Below are positions 6,505 through 14,816 of a DNA stretch of 24,574 nt, one piece after another. The notes under the pieces were generated by a model. It was not told the origin of the DNA and searched no databases. It saw only the letters and a list, made by a program, of their open reading frames with translations. The stretch covers positions 1 to 24,574 of the forward strand of contig DIEQ01000041.1 of the NCBI GenBank assembly GCA_002418705.1. Direction: 5' to 3'. Position 1 is the first letter of the stretch; each line of letters opens with the position of its first letter. The translations under genes and the position numbers were made by a program. Source of the stretch: Mageeibacillus sp. UBA5770. Its GTDB lineage: Bacteria > Bacillota_A > Clostridia > Saccharofermentanales > Saccharofermentanaceae.

Positions 6505-7134
6505 TTGGAACAGAAAAATAGGTTTACGCGTAGCAATCTTGATCAGACAGTAGAATTAATTTACGAATATATAGTTGATCATATACGGGCAGATGGCTAC
6601 CCGCCGTCTGTACGTGAGATTTGTTCCGGTGTCGGAATTAAGTCGACATCTACCATTCATTCTCATCTGAAGCGGCTTCAGGACCTTGGCCGTATCGAAT
6701 ATACGCCCGGCAAACGCCGTGCCATTATTGTCCCGTCACTCCAACAGGAGAATGTAACAAATCTGCCTGTTCTCGGTACAATCACGGCAGGTATTCCCAT
6801 TCTTGCAGAAGAGAATATTGAGCGTACGCTTCCCTTTTCTTCTGAGCTTTTCACCAACGGCGAACATTTCGTCCTTAAAGTTCGCGGTGACAGTATGATC
6901 AATGCACATATACTAAGCGGTGATTATGTAATTGTACGCCGACAGAATGCCGCTGCGCTCGGTCAGATTATTGTCGGAAGAATCGGCGATGAAGCCACCG
7001 TCAAGACTCTCGTTTCCGAAGACGGAAGAATGTTTCTGCGCCCTGAGAATCCTGCGTACTCACCTATCCCGTTTGACCACGAAGACTGCCAGATTCTAGG
7101 CGTTGTGACAGGCCTGTTCCGTCCCAGTATGTAA
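6505..7134 (+). CDS. lexA: LexA, SOS-response transcriptional repressor
   Basis: LexA represses DNA-damage genes and cleaves itself when activated by RecA-ssDNA. I place the start at TTG 6505, with GGAGG (6492-6496) 8 nt upstream. The longer frame from 6424 would begin inside the promoter. This gives 209 residues, normal for LexA. The N-terminal winged helix includes PPSVREIC and the recognition region STSTIHSHLKRL (47-58). The autocleavage Ala-Gly is at 95-96 (TITAGIP), with catalytic Ser130 (GDSM) and Lys167 (TVKTL), the same layout as Bacillus LexA (DinR). An SOS box overlaps its -35. The 3' end overlaps hfq on the other strand by 39 bp and no terminator is seen between them. Confidence 0.97.
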   Translation: MEQKNRFTRSNLDQTVELIYEYIVDHIRADGYPPSVREICSGVGIKSTSTIHSHLKRLQDLGRIEYTPGKRRAIIVPSLQQENVTNLPVLGTITAGIPILAEENIERTLPFSSELFTNGEHFVLKVRGDSMINAHILSGDYVIVRRQNAAALGQIIVGRIGDEATVKTLVSEDGRMFLRPENPAYSPIPFDHEDCQILGVVTGLFRPSM

Positions 7135-7509
7135 GTATTCGAATCCGTTCGGATCATAATATTCTTTTTTATGCAGCTCATTAAATATGTACTGGACAGA
7201 TTTTTCAGGAACAACGGCTGTAATTGCACTTTTATAGATGAGCAGCTGAGAATCCATGCAGGAAAGTATAACTGACTGACTGTCAAATCCTACTATTATG
7301 CCGGTTCTCTTCTCTCCCCTGACCAGTTCAATGCTGACTGTATTTTCGTTTTTTCTGCAATTATTCAGGAAAATCTCCTGCAAATTTGCATTTTTGAACA
7401 TGCGGGGATTATCCCTTGAAAAGGAATCTGTTCCATTGCCATAGACATTTCTGTTCTCGCTGTCTTCAAAGAACCCGTTCACCTTTTTCATAGCCGGCTG
7501 ATGATACAT
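7096..7509 (-). CDS. hfq: Hfq-family RNA chaperone, diverged and extended
   Basis: Residues 42-108 match the Hfq Sm fold: NLQEIFLNNCRKNE, VSIELVRGEKRTG, VGFD and the Sm2 motif LIYKSAITAVVP. Hfq forms hexamers that pair small RNAs with mRNAs. The 137-residue protein is longer than the usual 70-80 in Firmicutes, with about 35 extra N-terminal residues and a C-terminal tail of about 30. Gln44 (E. coli Q8), Phe75, Asp76 and Lys93 are kept. Position 25 (Tyr or Phe on the distal face) is Glu61, position 42 (Phe) is Gln78 by alignment without gaps to the Bacillus protein, and His57 of YKHAI is Ser94. GAGG lies 8 nt before ATG 7509, supporting the extended start; Met7 is an alternative. It follows miaA after a 129-bp AT-rich spacer, as in the classic miaA-hfq order, and ends inside the lexA coding region on the opposite strand. 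Confidence 0.88.
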   Translation of the reverse strand: MYHQPAMKKVNGFFEDSENRNVYGNGTDSFSRDNPRMFKNANLQEIFLNNCRKNENTVSIELVRGEKRTGIIVGFDSQSVILSCMDSQLLIYKSAITAVVPEKSVQYIFNELHKKEYYDPNGFEYLHTGTEQACHNA

Positions 7510-7638
7510 ATGAAATACCTCTTCTCTTTAATAATAAAAGAAGCATATCATTGCTGATATTGATTGTGCTATATGATATATGCGTGATATATAAATATAA
7601 TTTATTTATATAGATAATTTTTACGAATGATCATTTAT
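7510..7638 (-). other. AT-rich spacer between miaA and hfq
   Basis: This 129-bp spacer is much longer than the other gaps in the series (0-11 bp) and strongly AT-rich at 7574-7630. It may carry a separate hfq promoter, but I find no clear -35/-10 pair. An imperfect inverted repeat, GCATATCA (7543-7550) with TGATATATGC (7574-7583), is present. The hfq ribosome binding site is at 7518-7521. Confidence 0.4.
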
Positions 7639-8583
7639 TTACGCCTTAGTACGGATCATTTCGAGGACAGCCGATACATCATCCGGTCTGATCCATGTGA
7701 CTCCACCCATATTCCGAAACCATGTAAGCTGGCGTTTACCGTAATTTCTTGTCTTTTGCTTGATTTTCGCAACGGCATCATCATATGAATCATAGCCTTC
7801 CAGAAAACCGAACAATTCCTTATAGCCGATAGCCTGCATGGCAGTATGCTGCGAGGTAAGGCCCATTGCCTGCAATTTTTTAACCTCATCAAGCAGTCCA
7901 TTTTTGAGCATCTGATCAACCCGCAGGTCCATCCGTTCGTACAATGCATCCCTGTCCCAGTCGATCGCAAACAAGACAAACGGATACTGCGGACCGTCTT
8001 TTTTTGACTGCTCATTAAAATAGGTCATCGTTTTGCCGGTCATACGGTATATTTCCAGAGCCCGAATGACACGTTTCTGATTGTTTGGATGAATTTTTTC
8101 GGCACTGCCGGGGTCAATCACGGTAAGCTGATCATACAGGGCATCATAACCATTCATTTCTGCCTCTTTTAGCAGAGTTTCGTGAATCAATGGGTCAACA
8201 TCAATCGGAATATATGAAATTCCCTGTGAAAGCGCACTTGCATACTGTCCCGTACCGCCGCAGAAAACAGGAAGATGACCTCGATTCAGACAGCCTTCGA
8301 TACAGGTAACGGAAGCTGTTTTGTACATCGATACGTTGAAATTGTCGGTCGGTTCAATCAGATCAATCAGGTGATGCGGGACTATCTGCTGCTCTTCTTT
8401 CGTTGGCTTGGCCGTTCCGATATCCATATGACGATATACCTGCATTGAATCCATCGAACACAGTTCCCCGCCTGTCGCAAGACACAGACTCATTGCCAGC
8501 GAACTTTTTCCGCTGGCTGTCGGTCCGCAGATAATTGGAATTTTACTGTAGTGGCCGCCTGTATAAGTCTCAATCGATATCAT
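7639..8583 (-). CDS. miaA: tRNA dimethylallyltransferase
   Basis: MiaA transfers a dimethylallyl group from DMAPP to A37 of tRNAs that read U-starting codons, giving i6A. The 314-residue protein has the P-loop GPTASGKS (20-27), then SMDSMQVYRHMDIGTAKPT, the DMAPP and tRNA region HHLIDLIEP, GGTGQY, and the conserved TRNYGKRQLTWFR near the C-terminus. Length is normal. The ATG at 8583 is 9 nt after the mutL stop; its GAGGG overlaps that stop, so translation is probably coupled. It supplies the substrate for MiaB, whose gene begins the same series. Confidence 0.97.
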   Translation of the reverse strand: MISIETYTGGHYSKIPIICGPTASGKSSLAMSLCLATGGELCSMDSMQVYRHMDIGTAKPTKEEQQIVPHHLIDLIEPTDNFNVSMYKTASVTCIEGCLNRGHLPVFCGGTGQYASALSQGISYIPIDVDPLIHETLLKEAEMNGYDALYDQLTVIDPGSAEKIHPNNQKRVIRALEIYRMTGKTMTYFNEQSKKDGPQYPFVLFAIDWDRDALYERMDLRVDQMLKNGLLDEVKKLQAMGLTSQHTAMQAIGYKELFGFLEGYDSYDDAVAKIKQKTRNYGKRQLTWFRNMGGVTWIRPDDVSAVLEMIRTKA

Positions 8584-8592
8584 AGTATGCCC

Positions 8593-10497
8593 TCACACAA
8601 TGCGTTTGAATTCTTTTTCCAGGTCTTTTTGGGATAAGCGGATAATGATTGGCCTGCCGTGCGGGCAATGATACGGATTATTCAGCCTGGACAGATCAGA
8701 TATCAAGCCTTTTATCTCAAGCTCATCTAGTCTGTCATGACCTTTAACCGCAGCCTTACAGGCACTTGTAGCAAGAAGCAGCAAGAGGGCTTCATCGGTT
8801 TTGGGCGTCTCGCGTTTGAGGCTTTCAAGCGTCAGGCGGAAAGCATTTTCCGGCTGATATGCTGCAGCAATGGCAGGAACTTCACGCAGGATAATCTCGC
8901 GTTCCCCCATCGGTTCGAATACAAATCCGGTCTTGAGCATATAGGCCGACATGTCCTGTAAGAACAGCATATCAGCCGGTGAAAACGTTATAAACTCAGG
9001 TACAAGAAGTGGCTGTGAAAGAATACTGTCACTTTTTTTCAATTCGTGATCTTTAACAAGTTTCTCAAAAAGAATCTTCTCATGAGCCGCATGCTGATCT
9101 AAAAGGACAAGATGCCTGCCCATTTCAAGTAAGATATACGTCGAAAATGCAACTCCGATGACTCTTGCATCAAGAAGATCGGCAACGGCAAAGCCATACT
9201 GTGCGGTCCCTGCAGATTGTACAGCCGTGTCTGCAGAAGATTCAGGTTCAGCACTGTCTGCAGAATATGCTGAATCAGCTGTAGAAATATCCGGTTCATC
9301 AGATACAGCAGAAGGTGTCCGGGGAAGTGTATCATCCTCTGCTGCAGGTGTAGTTATATTTCGAGGATACAATAAATCTGTTTCAAAAACGGATTTGATC
9401 TCGTGCTGAAGCGGATAGCTGTATACAGCATTAAGCGATGCGGCCAATTCTTCCGGCTTTTTTTCGGGAGATCCAAAAAGAGACGGTGCCTTAGGATTGA
9501 TAACAAGCGATATGGATAAAAGAGCATTGTGGAGTACGTGATAGATGGCCCGAAAGACCTCGCTGTCGTTCCAGAAGCGAACTTCCGCTTTCTGAGGATG
9601 AACGTTGACATCCACCAGTTGTGAAGGAATCCGGATTGACAGGACCAGGAAAGCATAGCGGCCCTTCATCAGCATTGTCTTATAAGCTTCATCTATGGCA
9701 GATGAGATGACTTTCGACCGGATAAGGCGGTCATTTACAAAAATGACCTGCTCTCCCCTGCTGCTTTTAGCAATTTCAGGTTTTCCGGCAAATCCGGATA
9801 TCTGCAGTTCTCCGTAGCTTTCATCAATGGGAATACATTGATCCACAATCTGTTTGCCATAAATGCAGTACAGGGACGACAGTGCGTCATTATTGCCGGG
9901 CGTATGGAGGAGTTCTTTTCCCTGGCTGATCAGCCTAAAAGAGATATCCGGGCGGATCAGGGCAAATCTTTCACAGATCGTGGCAATATACTGTGCTTCA
10001 GTCTGATCCTTCTTTAAAAACTTATAGCGTGCCGGCAGGTTGAAGAACAGATCGCGGACTTCGATTCTTGTACCGCTGGGACCGCCGGCAGGTGCTACCC
10101 GAAGGGTTTTTCCGGCTTCGAGGACTACCTCGGTACCTGTATCCGCTCCCGGCTGGCGTGTTCGAAGCGTTACGCGGGAAGCAGCGGCAATGCTTGACAG
10201 AGCTTCTCCGCGAAATCCCATGGAGTGCAGGGCAAACAGGTCATCAAGTGTTTTGAGCTTGCTTGTAGCATGACAAAGGAATGCCATCCTGGCATCCTCT
10301 TCATCCATCCCGCAGCCATCGTCCGTTATGCGGATAAGTGTAATCCCTCCGCCGGTGATTTCTACTGTAATAACAGTGGCACCGGCGTCGATCGCATTTT
10401 CAATCAGTTCTTTAACAACGGAGGACGGGCGCTCGACCACCTCGCCGGCTGCAATTCCGTTCGCTGTTGCGGCGTCGAGTTCTATGATCCTTCCCAT
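8593..10497 (-). CDS. mutL: DNA mismatch repair protein MutL (endonuclease type)
   Basis: MutL links mismatch recognition by MutS to strand removal. The GHKL ATPase N-domain has KELIENAIDAG (29-39), DDGCGM and GFRGEALSSIAA. RDLFFNLPARYKFL and VNVHPQKAEV follow. The C-domain has the metal-dependent endonuclease motif DQHA-AH-E-KILF-E at 467-478, ACKAAVKG and CPHGRP (611-616). It therefore nicks DNA itself, as in organisms without MutH. The linker near residues 390-435 is low-complexity, rich in Ser, Ala, Asp and Glu (for example STADSAYSADSAEPESSAD). Length (634) is typical. AAGGAG precedes the ATG, which is 11 nt after the mutS stop; miaA follows after 9 nt. Confidence 0.98.
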   Translation of the reverse strand: MGRIIELDAATANGIAAGEVVERPSSVVKELIENAIDAGATVITVEITGGGITLIRITDDGCGMDEEDARMAFLCHATSKLKTLDDLFALHSMGFRGEALSSIAAASRVTLRTRQPGADTGTEVVLEAGKTLRVAPAGGPSGTRIEVRDLFFNLPARYKFLKKDQTEAQYIATICERFALIRPDISFRLISQGKELLHTPGNNDALSSLYCIYGKQIVDQCIPIDESYGELQISGFAGKPEIAKSSRGEQVIFVNDRLIRSKVISSAIDEAYKTMLMKGRYAFLVLSIRIPSQLVDVNVHPQKAEVRFWNDSEVFRAIYHVLHNALLSISLVINPKAPSLFGSPEKKPEELAASLNAVYSYPLQHEIKSVFETDLLYPRNITTPAAEDDTLPRTPSAVSDEPDISTADSAYSADSAEPESSADTAVQSAGTAQYGFAVADLLDARVIGVAFSTYILLEMGRHLVLLDQHAAHEKILFEKLVKDHELKKSDSILSQPLLVPEFITFSPADMLFLQDMSAYMLKTGFVFEPMGEREIILREVPAIAAAYQPENAFRLTLESLKRETPKTDEALLLLLATSACKAAVKGHDRLDELEIKGLISDLSRLNNPYHCPHGRPIIIRLSQKDLEKEFKRIV

Positions 10498-10508
10498 TTA
10501 TGTGCTCC

Positions 10509-13223
10509 TTATTCTTCCTGAGCTTTCGAAATTAATGCATACAATGTATTCATCGCTTCGAGAGGCGTCATATGCGAAATATCTATTTCTTTAAGTTCCT
10601 GACGGATCGGGTCAATCCTTACCGGGTATCTGGCCTTTCGGTCAAAGAGCTCCATCTGCCCCTGCATCGGATCGGATGACGGGAGTTTATCTTCCGCAGA
10701 CGATAAGACTTCGCTTAAAGGGCCTCCGTGTATTTTTCGTTCGCTTTCAAGTTCGCGGAGAATGTCCTTGGCCCGTTCAACAACTTCGATAGGTACACCT
10801 GCGAGGCGGGCAACTTCTATTCCATAACTGTCATCTGTCCCGCCGTCTGCTATGCGATGTAAAAAGATGATTTCTCCGCCTATCTCATCGACTTCAACAT
10901 GAGCGTTGACGATACCTGTGATCTGATTTTCAAGCATATTAAGCTCATGGTAATGGGTGGCAAATAATGTTCTTGCAAAAATGACTTCCGGATCACTGAT
11001 GAACTCGATAATGGCCCAGGCAATCGAAAGACCGTCATATGTACTGGTTCCCCTCCCCACTTCATCAAGCAGGAGAAGACTGCGGCGCGTTGCATTCCGA
11101 AGAATCGTTGATACTTCGTTCATTTCCACCATGAATGTTGACTGACCGGAAGTCAGGTCATCCGATGCTCCGATTCTGGTAAAAATACGGTCGACAATAC
11201 CGATATGGGCACTTGAAGCCGGCACGAAGCTTCCCATCTGTGCAAGAAGTATAATGAGGGCAACCTGACGCATATAGGTTGATTTACCGGCCATGTTTGG
11301 TCCCGTCAAAATAACAATTCGTCTGTTTTCATCATCAAGATATGTATCGTTGGGAACAAAGCTGCCGGAGGGAAGCATTTTTTCAACGACAGGATGCCGG
11401 CCGTCAATTATTTCGAGAGTATCAGAATCATCAAGAAGCGGACGGACAAACTTCTCGCGGTCAGCAAGTTCACCGAGGGACAATATGACGTCCAGCATCG
11501 CAACGGCCTGTGATGTGCTCTGAAGCCGTGATGACTGCCCGGAAATCTGATCCCGTATCTGACAGAAGATCTCATATTCAAGGGCGATGAGCTTCTGCTG
11601 CGCTCCGAGTATGGTATCCTCCATGCTTTTAAGTTCTTCCGTTATATATCTTTCGGCATTAGCCAGCGTCTGTTTGCGGATATAGTAGTCAGGGACCATG
11701 GCTACGCTCCCTTTTGACACTTCCAGATAATATCCGAATACCCGGTTGTAACCGACCTTCATAGTACGGATTCCTGTTTTTTCCTTTTCCTGTGCTTCCA
11801 GGTTCATAATCAGGCTTTTACCGTCACGGGAAGCAATGCGGAGCCGGTCAACATCTTCGTTATAGCCTTCCCTGAGAATGCCGCCTTCTTTAAGGCCGAT
11901 GGGCGGTTCGTCAGAAAGGGAATCTGTAAGAAGTGTGCAGATATCTTCCATCGGATCAAGAAGCCGGTTGATCCCGTCAAATAAGCCTTTGGTAAATTTT
12001 GATGCGAGCGCAGCTATCACCGGAAGCTTTGCAAGTGAATTACGAAGGGCAAGAAGGTCTCGTGCATGGACAGAACCCAGGGCGATCCTGGAGGTAAGCC
12101 GTTCCAGGTCATGCATGCCGTTGATGGATTCCAGCAGTTCCTGGCGGAGCATAAATGAATCTTTAGCTTCTTCGACAGCGTCCTGCCTGGGAATGATATC
12201 GGCGACAGTAATAAGCGGCTGCTCGAGCCACCTTCTCAAAAGCCGTCCGCCCATAGAAGTCTTGGTACGGTCAATTGCCCAGAGAAGGCTTCCCTTTCGC
12301 GACTTGCTGCGGATGGTTTCGGACATTTCAAGGTTTCTTCTGGTTGATATATCAAGCTCCATCGTCTCTTCCAGACGATAGACAGAAATATTATGCAGAT
12401 GTGAAATCGGGCATTGCTGCGTATCTTCAAGGTAGCAAAGCAGGGCGCTGGCAGCTGACCTGTACAGCATTGTCTGGACGTTATCCATACTCCACAGATC
12501 CCTTGGCGATTTCTTTTGGTCAGGGGCAGGGCCGGACATATAGGAATTGATCCTGTCGGATGAGAAATCTGAATCCGGCCGTACGGACAAAAGAACCGGA
12601 AACTGCTCTTTAATATTCATAAAATAAGGATCTTTGAGAAAAGCTTCGTTGCAGATCATCTCTGATGGAGAAAAACGAGCGATCTGATTGGCAAGCTTGG
12701 CCCCGGTATTTCCGGTAACCAGCTGTGTCGCCTCAAACGTACCGGTAGTGATGTCGGCAGCTGCTATCCCATACTGCATACCCATACGGTATATGCAGAC
12801 AAGGTAGTTATTTTTTTTGTCTTCCAGGCCGGACTGATCCGTTATGGTACCCGGAGTAAGAATCCTCGTCACCGCGCGGCGGACAATACCTTTGGCCACG
12901 GATGGGTCTTCCATCTGATCGCAGACGGCAACTTTATAACCGTGGGCAACCAGCTTCTGCATATATGACTGTGCGGCATGATGCGGTACTCCGCACATTG
13001 GTGCCCGTCTCTCAAGGCCGCAGTCACGGGCAGTAAGTGCCAGTTCAAGAACCTTTGCCGCAGTAACCGCATCATCAAAAAACATCTCGTAAAAATCTCC
13101 GAGGCGGAACATCAAAATGGCATCGGGCCATTTATCTTTTTGTTCCAGATACTGAATCATCATAGGGGTTATCCGGGCACGATCCAGAGTCTTATAGGTC
13201 AGCAGCTCCTTTTCATCTGTCAT
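10509..13223 (-). CDS. mutS: DNA mismatch repair protein MutS
   Basis: MutS recognises mispaired bases. I choose ATG 13223, which overlaps the miaB stop as ATGA and has GGGAG about 11 nt upstream, giving 904 residues. An ATG at 13241 in the same frame would add six residues but has its GGAAGG too close. The mismatch-reading Phe-x-Glu is at 44-46 (GDFYEMF). The core and clamp domains follow. The ATPase has Walker A GPNMAGKST (near 641-649), LLLDEVGRGTSTYDG and FATHYHEL. The C-terminal tail carries a dimer or clamp-binding type end (QGQMELF). Somewhat longer than the usual 850-880 residues. Translational coupling to miaB and the 11-nt gap to mutL support one operon. Confidence 0.98.
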   Translation of the reverse strand: MTDEKELLTYKTLDRARITPMMIQYLEQKDKWPDAILMFRLGDFYEMFFDDAVTAAKVLELALTARDCGLERRAPMCGVPHHAAQSYMQKLVAHGYKVAVCDQMEDPSVAKGIVRRAVTRILTPGTITDQSGLEDKKNNYLVCIYRMGMQYGIAAADITTGTFEATQLVTGNTGAKLANQIARFSPSEMICNEAFLKDPYFMNIKEQFPVLLSVRPDSDFSSDRINSYMSGPAPDQKKSPRDLWSMDNVQTMLYRSAASALLCYLEDTQQCPISHLHNISVYRLEETMELDISTRRNLEMSETIRSKSRKGSLLWAIDRTKTSMGGRLLRRWLEQPLITVADIIPRQDAVEEAKDSFMLRQELLESINGMHDLERLTSRIALGSVHARDLLALRNSLAKLPVIAALASKFTKGLFDGINRLLDPMEDICTLLTDSLSDEPPIGLKEGGILREGYNEDVDRLRIASRDGKSLIMNLEAQEKEKTGIRTMKVGYNRVFGYYLEVSKGSVAMVPDYYIRKQTLANAERYITEELKSMEDTILGAQQKLIALEYEIFCQIRDQISGQSSRLQSTSQAVAMLDVILSLGELADREKFVRPLLDDSDTLEIIDGRHPVVEKMLPSGSFVPNDTYLDDENRRIVILTGPNMAGKSTYMRQVALIILLAQMGSFVPASSAHIGIVDRIFTRIGASDDLTSGQSTFMVEMNEVSTILRNATRRSLLLLDEVGRGTSTYDGLSIAWAIIEFISDPEVIFARTLFATHYHELNMLENQITGIVNAHVEVDEIGGEIIFLHRIADGGTDDSYGIEVARLAGVPIEVVERAKDILRELESERKIHGGPLSEVLSSAEDKLPSSDPMQGQMELFDRKARYPVRIDPIRQELKEIDISHMTPLEAMNTLYALISKAQEE

Positions 13224-14707
13224 GATATCCAGCTCTCCCATCGGCCTTCCAGAGAATACGGCCTGGCTCCTGTTATTTTCACGCTGGCAAGGCAGCCTTC
13301 AAGTTTGTCACCGTCAAAAAGATCACCTCTGTCAAGGTGAGTGCCGTCAGGAAGATTAATATTATCCGGAAGAGTGAAGTTGACAAGACGGTTGGATCTT
13401 GTCCTTCCGGAGAGAATATTGGGAGCCGTTTCGCTTCTTCCTTCAATAAGTATTTCCTCGGTGGAATCGACTGCGCTGAGGTTCGATTCATAGCAATGTG
13501 CATTCTGAAGCTCCAGGAGCCTCGAAAACCGCTCTGTTACGATATCCTGAGGAATCTGACTCTTCATGTCCGCTGCCGGCGTACCGGGCCTTACAGAGTA
13601 CTGGAAGGTAAATGCTGCATCAAACCGGATCTCACGCATCAGTGACAGGGTTTCTTCAAAGTCCTCTTCTGTCTCACCGGGAAAACCGACGATTATATCC
13701 GTGGAAATCGTACCGTCCGGTACTTTGCTTCGGAAAAGCCTGGCGGTACGCAGATACTGCTCACGAGAGTAATGCCTGTTCATGGCAGTCAATATCCTGT
13801 CGCTTCCGGATTGAAGCGGAAGATGAAGATGCTTTTCAATTGTTGGGGAATCAGTCATGATATCAATGACACGGTCGGACAGATCCTTCGGGTGAGACGT
13901 CATAAAGCGAATACGTCTGATTCCGGGGATTTTTGAACCTGCCTCAAGAAGGTCGGCAAAATCAGGCATCCCCTCTATGTCTTTTCCATACGAATTCACA
14001 TTCTGGCCTAATAGAAGAATTTCTTTATATCCTTCACCGGCAAGATCCTCAATTTCTTTCATGATCTGATCAAAGGGACGAGAACGTTCCCTGCCTCTTG
14101 TATAGGGGACAATACAATATGTGCAGAAATTATTGCATCCGTACATGATGGGGACAAGAGCCCTGAAACGTCTGGACCGGTCAATCGGCAGATCGAGGTC
14201 GTCAGCCAGATAATCAGTCCTGGAAACGTCATACACTTTCTTTTTTTGAAAACGAATCCGGTGCATGAGCTCGGGAAGACGGTGAATATCCTGTGGTCCG
14301 AAGATCAGGTCAACAAACGGATAACTTTTCTTAATTTTATCAACATTCTCTTCCTGCTTCATCATACAGCCGCAGACTGCAACAACAAGCGAAGGATTCT
14401 TTCTTTTCATAGCCTTCACAAGGCCAAGATTACCGAAAAGCCTGTCCTGTGCGTTTTCTCTTATCGAACATGTATTAAAAATCACAAGGTCGGGATCGTC
14501 GGTTCGTGCGGGAATATATGAAATTGACTTAAGGATTCCGGAAAGCTTCTCACTGTCCGATTCGTTAAGCTGACATCCGTATGTCCGGATGCTGTATGTA
14601 AATTCATACCCTCTTTGCTTCGCTTCATTGCGATAACTCAAGGTCAGATCATCTGCGAATTTCTTCTGTACGGCCAAATCTTCGGGCCGGATTACAACTG
14701 TTGCCAA
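13220..14707 (-). CDS. miaB: tRNA-2-methylthio-N6-dimethylallyladenosine synthase
   Basis: MiaB is a radical-SAM methylthiotransferase that turns i6A37 into ms2i6A37 in tRNA. I start it at TTG 14707, with GAGG (14716-14719) 8 nt upstream, giving 495 residues. The frame stays open to 14827, but that extra stretch covers the promoter region. The N-terminal UPF0004 domain holds cluster cysteines 45, 80 and 114 (TYGCQLNES, NTCSIRENA, CGCMM). The radical-SAM cluster is C191-x3-C195-x2-C198 in YGCNNFCTYC. A TRAM-like domain closes the protein. It is the first gene of the miaB-mutS-mutL-miaA(-hfq) series and overlaps mutS by 4 nt. Confidence 0.97.
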   Translation of the reverse strand: MATVVIRPEDLAVQKKFADDLTLSYRNEAKQRGYEFTYSIRTYGCQLNESDSEKLSGILKSISYIPARTDDPDLVIFNTCSIRENAQDRLFGNLGLVKAMKRKNPSLVVAVCGCMMKQEENVDKIKKSYPFVDLIFGPQDIHRLPELMHRIRFQKKKVYDVSRTDYLADDLDLPIDRSRRFRALVPIMYGCNNFCTYCIVPYTRGRERSRPFDQIMKEIEDLAGEGYKEILLLGQNVNSYGKDIEGMPDFADLLEAGSKIPGIRRIRFMTSHPKDLSDRVIDIMTDSPTIEKHLHLPLQSGSDRILTAMNRHYSREQYLRTARLFRSKVPDGTISTDIIVGFPGETEEDFEETLSLMREIRFDAAFTFQYSVRPGTPAADMKSQIPQDIVTERFSRLLELQNAHCYESNLSAVDSTEEILIEGRSETAPNILSGRTRSNRLVNFTLPDNINLPDGTHLDRGDLFDGDKLEGCLASVKITGARPYSLEGRWESWIS

Positions 14708-14738
14708 AGAATACACCTCTTTTTCTTTCAATACTGAT

Positions 14739-14768
14739 ATCATAGCAGAAATGCCAAGGTTTTGTGAA
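14739..14768 (-). promoter_or_regulatory. Promoter of the miaB-mutS-mutL-miaA operon
   Basis: On the minus strand TTCACA (14763-14768), an 18-bp spacer and TATGAT (14739-14744) with a TGC extension lie about 32 bp before the TTG start. The -35 region is shared with the divergent dacF promoter. Confidence 0.65.
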
Positions 14769-14788
14769 TGCGAATCTTGAGGTACAAT
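14762..14788 (+). promoter_or_regulatory. Candidate dacF promoter
   Basis: A -10 TACAAT (14783-14788) lies about 29 bp before the start codon. The best -35, TTGTGA (14762-14767), leaves a short 15-bp spacer. It overlaps the miaB -35 on the other strand. Confidence 0.45.
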
Positions 14789-14816
14789 AGTAAAAAACAC
14801 ATCGGAGGTCTTATCC

